Below are positions 60,601-64,000 of a DNA stretch of 64,000 bases, in pieces. The position numbers and the translations under genes were made by a program. The stretch covers positions 62,001 to 126,000 of the forward strand of contig JBAMJV010003285.1 in assembly GCA_037951105.1 (NCBI GenBank), given 5' to 3'. Every line of letters begins with the position of its first letter. The first letter of the stretch is position 1. A model generated the notes under the pieces. That model made no database searches. It saw nothing but the letters and a program-made list of their open reading frames with translations, and had not been told where the DNA came from. The DNA is from Echinarachnius parma. Lineage: Eukaryota; Echinodermata; Echinoidea; Clypeasteroida; Echinarachniidae.

Positions 60601-61975
60601 GACTATGCACACTATCACCAGCATTGTAGGGTTACAAAAATGGAGAAAAAGATGAAAATACATACTCAAATTAGGTTCAACTAAAGACATTATTCAATTA
60701 TAGTACATCCTTTTTCATAAAATATGTGTGTATAACATCTTTCTCCCAAGATCTAAGTGAGAGCATTTTGGGCACCAGACCTGAATGGGTTAAAAACCCA
60801 TTGCTAAGCCTAATGAAATAACAACATTTCCATATACAGTAAAAACCTGTATATAGTGACAACCTAATGGACAAGAGAACCTCTACAGACAGGTGGTCAA
60901 TATAAACAGGTTGGCTGCTATACAGGGTGGCCCCCAAAAAACGGAATGGGGCACTTCCCAAAATAAAGTAACAAAATGAACATGTCCATCGGATAGGGTG
61001 TCTTTTCCATTGAAAAACGATACCAAGAATAGTAATTTTGGTTGTGTAGTTTTTGTTTTCGGGCGCTCTGAGTGACACCATGTCAGGTTCCCATTTTTGT
61101 CAATTTTTACCAAGTCATTGCCCGATAATTCGCACTTACTGCCCGTTATAGCATCGGACAACTGTGCCCATTCTTTCGTTTCACAGCTGAATGCACACTT
61201 ACAATGGCGCGCGTACTGCTCTGCTATAACGGGCCGTAAGTGCGAATTATCGGGCACTGACTTGGTAAAAATTGACAAAAATGGGAACCTGACATGGTGT
61301 CACTCACAGCACCCTAAAACAAAAACTACTCAACCAAAATGACTGTTCTTGGTATCGTTTTTCATTGGAAAAGACACCCTATCCAATGGTTATTTTTATT
61401 TTAGGAAGTGCCCCGTTCCATTTTTTGGGGCCACCCTATATAGACAGGTGGGTACGTACTCACTACAAAACACACAGAGATGGGCAAAGGGTATATTACC
61501 TCCTAAATGTCTGGTGGTTCCAGAGTAGTACAGCATTCGTTCAGTTGTCGTCGTCTTTCCAGCATCAATATGGGCCATGATGCCAATGTTACGCGTCTTC
61601 TCAATATCTGTGCTACTTCCATCTTTGCCTTTGCCTGAAAAACAAAACAAATACAATGCTCCAGGAAATAAAAATGAAATCATCAATTAAAATGCTACTC
61701 ATGATTCTGACGGATATATCTCTTTTTTTGTAATAACAAAATATATACTTTTTTAGAATTCATAATTATGAACTCAAACCCATTGTGAACAGCTATTAAG
61801 TTGTTTCACCCTTTTTTGCTATTGTTTATGTTTGTCCAGTTGTTATTAATTTTATTTACAAAATAATACACTGCGAATAAAACAAATTAGTATTAAATTA
61901 TTATTAAAATTACATCAACTCACCTGTTTTATGTCTTTTCTTTTGAAAAGATGTCAACCTCAGTCTCCTTGCAAT
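45534..61975 (-). CDS. GFM2: Mitochondrial ribosome-releasing factor 2 / elongation factor G2 (EF-G2mt), 17 exons seen, 748 aa
   Basis: Exons in order: 61975-61924, 61634-61500, 60474-60349, 59606-59518, 58714-58565, 57755-57567, 56760-56680, 55368-55222, 54845-54709, 54152-54053, 52745-52535, 49471-49395, 48659-48521, 47934-47749, 47142-46976, 46164-46033 and 45662-45534. All junctions are GT-AG and in phase, giving 748 aa plus a missing N-terminus (human protein 779 aa). The product is the GTPase that splits mitochondrial ribosomes with MRRF after termination. G1 [13 protein letters not shown]2 RGITI, G3 DTPGH, G4 NKMD and G5 CGSSLKNKG are all present, followed by domains II-V. Similarity to human GFM2 (for example [44 protein letters not shown]) separates it from GFM1. 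It is convergent with hexosaminidase. Confidence 0.95.
46033..46164 (-). CDS. GFM2: GFM2 exon, domain V
   Basis: 44 codons encoding [20 protein letters not shown], then [20 protein letters not shown] and SEMM. The RRG motif and VLGDL match domain V. Two relic copies lie just upstream in the gene. Confidence 0.93.
46530..46775 (-). pseudogene. Two relic copies of the GFM2 domain V exon
   Basis: 46530-46615 and 46685-46775 each repeat the order ttttcaatatcaaag, gtcctc, aactgaatga or equivalents, then tcattacctg, seen in the real exon at 46080-46170. Both are mutated and out of frame. Confidence 0.8.
46976..47142 (-). CDS. GFM2: GFM2 exon, domain IV
   Basis: 167 nt encoding [20 protein letters not shown], then [20 protein letters not shown] and VLEPVMNVE. 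It corresponds to human GPLLGSPI through VLEPLMNLE. Confidence 0.93.
47244..47565. repeat. Foldback element, second copy of the 11 kb family
   Basis: Same arms as 11008-11330, almost identical on each side, in a GFM2 intron. Confidence 0.87.
47749..47934 (-). CDS. GFM2: GFM2 exon, domain IV
   Basis: 186 nt encoding [20 protein letters not shown], then PLDDHNAPV and [11 protein letters not shown]. Domain IV reaches into the decoding region. Relic copies lie at 48018-48085 and 48205-48312. Confidence 0.92.
48018..48312 (-). pseudogene. Two relic copies of a GFM2 domain IV exon
   Basis: 48018-48085 (tctggacgggcgcgttgtgg) and 48205-48312 (gttgtggtcatctagtggcc through ttcaatggccgctg) repeat the exon at 47749-47934 with deletions. 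Confidence 0.82.
48521..48659 (-). CDS. GFM2: GFM2 exon, domain III-IV
   Basis: 139 nt encoding [20 protein letters not shown], then [26 protein letters not shown] is the domain III signature. Donor GTATGC. Confidence 0.94.
49086..49145 (-). pseudogene. Relic copy of the GFM2 SGMGELHL exon 3' part
   Basis: gcagtggaccaagctctaac and aatcttgtactccttac repeat 48560-48610 with an insertion; no splice sites. Confidence 0.7.
49395..49471 (-). CDS. GFM2: GFM2 exon, domain III
   Basis: 77 nt encoding [20 protein letters not shown], then DPDTGQ, nearly the human [18 protein letters not shown]. Donor GTATGT. Confidence 0.93.
49989..52288 (-). mobile_element. Helitron-like element, copy 5 (minus), split by a Tc1-like element
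   Basis: Begins (plus view) ctagatggatcttcgattgc and ends ttcgttggcggaggcata. A 1.4 kb transposon sits at a TA inside it. Confidence 0.77.
50689..52080 (+). mobile_element. Tc1-like DNA transposon, 1.39 kb, long inverted repeats, dead
   Basis: TA duplications at 50687-50688 and 52081-52082 flank inverted repeats of about 285 bases starting CACTCAGCAAAAAAAGAAAG. Between them lies a transposase relic. TDESRF (first catalytic Asp at 51159) and [11 protein letters not shown] (second Asp at 51426) are visible. The N-terminal DNA-binding part is mostly missing. An in-frame TGA lies at 51288. The third catalytic residue, the Glu of NPIE, is a TAA stop at 51534. It cannot make an active enzyme. Confidence 0.9.
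52535..52745 (-). CDS. GFM2: GFM2 exon, domain II-III
   Basis: 211 nt encoding [20 protein letters not shown], a charged linker ([17 protein letters not shown]), then [18 protein letters not shown]. The charged linker also occurs in human GFM2. Confidence 0.93.
53265..53515. other. CpG-rich patch in a GFM2 intron
   Basis: About 250 bases dense in CG (gcgcgcgagaac, gacgccgcggcc) in AT-rich surroundings. Ends are loosely inverted (gcggaatcctgcagt, agcgggatcctgcggt). No gene recognised. Confidence 0.55.
53777..54030. repeat. Foldback MITE next to a GFM2 exon
   Basis: tgtgaccggctacagcaaaa and ttttgctatagccggtcaca are the ends. A truncated relative lies at 11614-11845. Confidence 0.85.
54053..54152 (-). 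CDS. GFM2: GFM2 exon, domain II
   Basis: 100 nt encoding [20 protein letters not shown], then [13 protein letters not shown]. It is the second half of domain II. A foldback element ends only about 24 bases beyond its donor (GTCAGT). Confidence 0.92.
54709..54845 (-). CDS. GFM2: GFM2 exon, domain II
   Basis: 137 nt encoding [20 protein letters not shown], then [27 protein letters not shown] is the first half of the domain II barrel. The acceptor is chosen as CAGACAG, 4 bases inside an alternative AG, to keep the frame. Confidence 0.92.
55222..55368 (-). CDS. GFM2: GFM2 exon with G5
   Basis: 49 codons: [37 protein letters not shown] and so on. GSSLKNKG is the G5 loop. A partial relic copy lies at 55479-55550. 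Confidence 0.93.
55479..55550 (-). pseudogene. Relic copy of the GFM2 G5 exon
   Basis: aagggaacttccacacatga through tctgattgcacagttaagct aligns with 55301-55371. An internal change destroys the frame. Confidence 0.8.
56680..56760 (-). CDS. GFM2: GFM2 exon, GTPase domain
   Basis: 27 codons, [20 protein letters not shown] and LLVNPKE, parallel to human [15 protein letters not shown]. Donor GTAGGT. Confidence 0.93.
56832..57172. repeat. Long near-perfect inverted repeat, 340 bases
   Basis: Arms of about 165 bases meet at cctaaatttagg near 57003. The outer parts tttggacttcattttcagaa and ttctgaaaatgaagtccaaa are exact inverses. Confidence 0.93.
57567..57755 (-). CDS. GFM2: GFM2 exon, GTPase G' insertion
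   Basis: 63 codons beginning [20 protein letters not shown] and ending ARVELVEQ. Both junctions are phase 0. It matches the GIVDL region of translational GTPases. Confidence 0.93.
57975..58093. repeat. Almost perfect 119-base hairpin
   Basis: gactatattagtgaaattgt ... acaatttcactaatatagtc around gtgtgatatgacacac. An arm-like sequence recurs at 58505-58560 beside the G4 exon. Confidence 0.93.
58374..58455 (-). pseudogene. Relic copy of the GFM2 G4 exon, 3' half
   Basis: Near identity with 58573-58650 (gtgtagccttgagtttgtcc, ctcatggactgaatgcgcag), then loss of similarity after the guanine-binding motif. Confidence 0.88.
58565..58714 (-). CDS. GFM2: GFM2 exon with G4 (NKMD)
   Basis: 50 codons encoding [20 protein letters not shown], then [10 protein letters not shown] and [12 protein letters not shown] gives guanine specificity. 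Two decayed copies flank it, and this is the only copy with an intact frame and both splice sites. Confidence 0.93.
58880..58990 (-). pseudogene. Relic copy of the GFM2 G4 exon, 5' half
   Basis: It repeats the acceptor and first half of the G4 exon (ctgccacactgtcagggtct), but the G4 Asp codon reads Ala (NKMAK) and the second half is gone. Confidence 0.88.
59518..59606 (-). CDS. GFM2: GFM2 exon completing G3
   Basis: 89 nt encoding [20 protein letters not shown], then [10 protein letters not shown]. The G3 Asp-Thr-Pro-Gly is formed across the splice. Donor GTGAGT. Confidence 0.95.
60093..60185 (-). pseudogene. Relic copy of the GFM2 G2 exon, 3' part
   Basis: taccagatgtgtcaatgcat, then tctttccaaaattttacagc, matches the order of the real exon end at 60347-60425, strongly decayed. 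Confidence 0.7.
60349..60474 (-). CDS. GFM2: GFM2 exon with G2 and start of G3
   Basis: 126 nt encoding [19 protein letters not shown], then [10 protein letters not shown] and NLIDTP. Donor GTAACT. Relic partial copies lie on both sides. Confidence 0.95.
60560..60640 (-). pseudogene. Relic copy of the GFM2 G2 exon, 5' part
   Basis: ggcaagttatcagtgac and atcaccagcattgtagggt match 60440-60485, decayed. Confidence 0.7.
60923..61438. mobile_element. Tc1/mariner-type foldback MITE, copy 3
   Basis: cagggtggcccccaaaaaac to ggggccaccct, with TA at both sides, in a GFM2 intron, ending about 60 bases from the P-loop exon. Confidence 0.85.
61500..61634 (-). CDS. GFM2: GFM2 exon with P-loop (G1)
   Basis: 135 nt encoding [20 protein letters not shown], then [12 protein letters not shown]. 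The AHIDAGKT P-loop binds the GTP phosphates. Donor GTAATA. Confidence 0.95.
61924..61975 (-). CDS. GFM2: GFM2 exon: basic N-terminal segment
   Basis: 52 nt encoding [17 protein letters not shown], an Arg/Lys-rich, acid-free stretch as expected for a mitochondrial targeting region just before the GTPase. Acceptor ATAACAG, donor GTGAGT. The start codon lies further upstream. Confidence 0.75.
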
Positions 61976-62162
61976 CTGTTATAAAAATCAAATTTCAGAA
62001 AATTGTTCAAAAGGGGGAAATGGTTACCCTATAAGCAAACTCATCAGTTTGAACTTTTAACACACTTTTAGCATTATAAGGGGCTTCTTATACGCATAAC
62101 TTTAAATTATTAAATGTTTACTTCAATGAGATGTAACTTCAATGTTAATTGCATTTTTAAAA

Positions 62163-62460
62163 ATTTTGCTTAGAAGTACTAGTATTCATTCCAACTAACT
62201 TTACACAGATTCTTTTGTTAGGACCAGTATTTTACATAAATTGAACTCTCACATTTTTAAGTCCTTCCCGTGCCAATTTGGCACATAAGGCGGCGCCTAT
62301 CTCCGATTCATTTTTGCTTAGAAGTACTAGTATTCATTCCAACTAACTTTACACAGATTCTTTTGTTAGGACCAGTATTTTACATAAATTGAACTCTCAC
62401 ATTTTAAAGTCCTTCCAGTGCCAATTTGGCACATAAGGCGGCACCATCTCCGATTCATTA
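62163..62460. repeat. Tandem duplication of about 150 bases
   Basis: Two head-to-tail copies of gcttagaagtactagtattc through ggcacataaggcggc, nearly identical. No gene found in 61976-63790. Confidence 0.92.
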
Positions 62461-63393
62461 GCCCTAGGCCACACATCTACTATATGTAGCGAAAACTACA
62501 GAAGGGGGCCAGTCCTCTGGTAACTCTGTATTAACTTTCCCTTCTCCGTTCTATAAATGCTGAGTGCCTGGCTAGAAGTAATTTATATTTTTACATACAC
62601 ATCTTTCTTTTTGTAAATTTGATAGAATATCCCTTGTGCTGTTCAAAATGTGCTCAATAAACCTGTTCAATTCAATTCAAAGTTCAATAAATGAAAACGG
62701 GGAAAAGGGAGTTGTTCTGCACAATATTGAATGTGGGTGTAGAGTGTCAGTGAAGTAAATGTCAGTTGTTGTTATTTATGGGTCCCATATTGTTTTTTTC
62801 AGGGAGGGGTGGGTTGTTAGACACTAGTATGCCCTTTGTTTCATTTGCTATATAATACACATTTATTATTCTTCTGTTTATTGCTTTAATGCTTTTTTCC
62901 TCACACATTCAGAACTGCAAACAAGTGGTTGGGCATTACATTTAACAAGCTAATATCCGCTTTGCTAACTGCAAATTGAAACGCTATATAAATGTAATAT
63001 ATTATTATTATTTTATTAAATAAATTGAATTTCAAATTGTACAGCTTGCCTGATGCCCTGTGATAAAAGAAGTTGTTGTTTTATCATTCAATTACAAAAA
63101 AAATTTGCCAAAAAATTAATATTTGGTATCATAAATCATAAATATTTAATTGGGTGAAAGCAATAAAGCATAAATCAAATCATTCAACAATTGCTAAGCA
63201 ACGGGTGACACTTTGAACAATGGGGAATTCAAGGGCGCCTAATCGTGGTTTAGGTCCCTCTCTCAGCTCCGACTGACTGAGGGCACTCCGTCCGTGTACA
63301 AATTTTAGTCTATAGTCTTATCTATGGAAGTGGAATTAGGTCCCCGTCTGACATCTGTGACGAAATGAACACTAGTGAATGGAAGGGGTGAGA

Positions 63394-63427
63394 GGGGGGG
63401 GGGGGGGGGGGGATGGGGGGGTGGGGG
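63394..63427. repeat. Poly-G run
   Basis: About 30 nearly uninterrupted Gs. Confidence 0.93.
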
Positions 63428-63792
63428 GACTAATAAGAGAATGCCAACAAGGGACTAGATACTAGATAGTAGATACATACTGTACTTCACAATTTTTAAG
63501 AATAATTTGGTAAGTTTGCTTTTCATCTTTTGTGCTCATTTTTTATTATTTTATAAATATTGTAGTATAATAATATATCCATCTGACATATAACAAAAAT
63601 ATATATTAATTTTGTGCAAAAATTAAAGGGAAATGCTCGTAGTGGGAAACGCCCCACACACAAAAAATTATATGAACGCTATTATTACCTACCATGTCAA
63701 AGAATATAATTTTACTAATATGGGATTATAAACATTTGGCCAGGAAACCACCTACTAATGGATATATTTGCAAAATTATAAAACTGATTTAC

Positions 63793-63874
63793 AGTAAATT
63801 GACCGCCAACGCGGAATCGTGAATACGCTACGTGAAAAAAACCACGTGGTCCGCACATGGTTTCCGGTCTGCAT
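63793..63874 (-). CDS. Candidate GFM2 first exon (low confidence)
   Basis: On the minus strand ATG at 63874 opens MQTGNHVRTTWFFSRSVFTI, rich in Arg and hydrophobics and free of acids like a mitochondrial presequence, up to a possible GTAAAT donor. The phase (1) does not fit the next known exon (needs 0), so another small exon or another start is required. E-box-like CACGTG motifs nearby (63843, 63928) could belong to the promoter. Confidence 0.22.
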
Positions 63875-64000
63875 GTAACGATGCTTATTAATAATTATTA
63901 TATTACAGCTTAGGTTCGGATTTTACCACACGTGACAAGCCTTTTTTAGATACTTATTCAACAATTATCAAATTGATCAATTATTTTGGCCAATATAAAT

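Overview
This is a 64 kb piece of an animal nuclear genome: AT-rich, with large introns, GT-AG splice sites and dense mobile DNA. It most likely comes from an invertebrate deuterostome, and an echinoderm such as a sea urchin is my best guess, from the gene content and repeat style. The species cannot be fixed by eye. The genes were found by joining spliced exons whose phases agree and whose proteins match known families.

Three conserved genes fill the window. (1) A short-isoform tropomyosin gene lies on the plus strand, 1104-16675. It has 8 coding exons and encodes 244 aa. Its exon sizes match the vertebrate 1b,3,4,5,6,7,8,9 structure to the base, except that exon 4 is split and exons 6 and 7 are fused. 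(2) A lysosomal beta-hexosaminidase (HEXA/HEXB family, GH20) lies on the plus strand, with a probable promoter near 21.6 kb and coding exons 24939-41593. It has 12 coding exons and encodes 548 aa. (3) The mitochondrial ribosome-recycling GTPase EF-G2 (GFM2) lies on the minus strand, with 17 exons from 61975 to 45534 and only its extreme 5' end unresolved. Hexosaminidase and GFM2 are arranged tail to tail, as HEXB and GFM2 are in human, so this looks like conserved microsynteny.

The strongest unusual theme is repeated tandem duplication of single exons followed by decay. The hexosaminidase gene has four tandem copies of its signal-peptide exon. It also has six copies of one catalytic-domain exon, two of them intact, equal in length (178 nt), in the same phase and divergent in sequence: a likely mutually exclusive pair. 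Relic copies also flank hexosaminidase exons 6 and 8, tropomyosin exon 3 and at least six GFM2 exons.

The introns are packed with short DNA elements: TA-flanked Tc1/mariner-type MITEs, TTAA-flanked MITEs (one piggyBac-like element interrupts a relic exon), foldback elements and a dead Tc1-like transposon. A Helitron-like repeat family carries arrays of perfect nuclear-receptor half-sites. A possible three-exon gene of unknown function (127 aa) lies antisense in the last tropomyosin intron, inside a broken copy of that repeat.

Stretches in which I see no gene are 1-1103, about 18150-21550 (tropomyosin downstream region), 41594-45533 (3' UTRs and intergenic DNA between the convergent genes) and 61976-63790 (GFM2 5' region).
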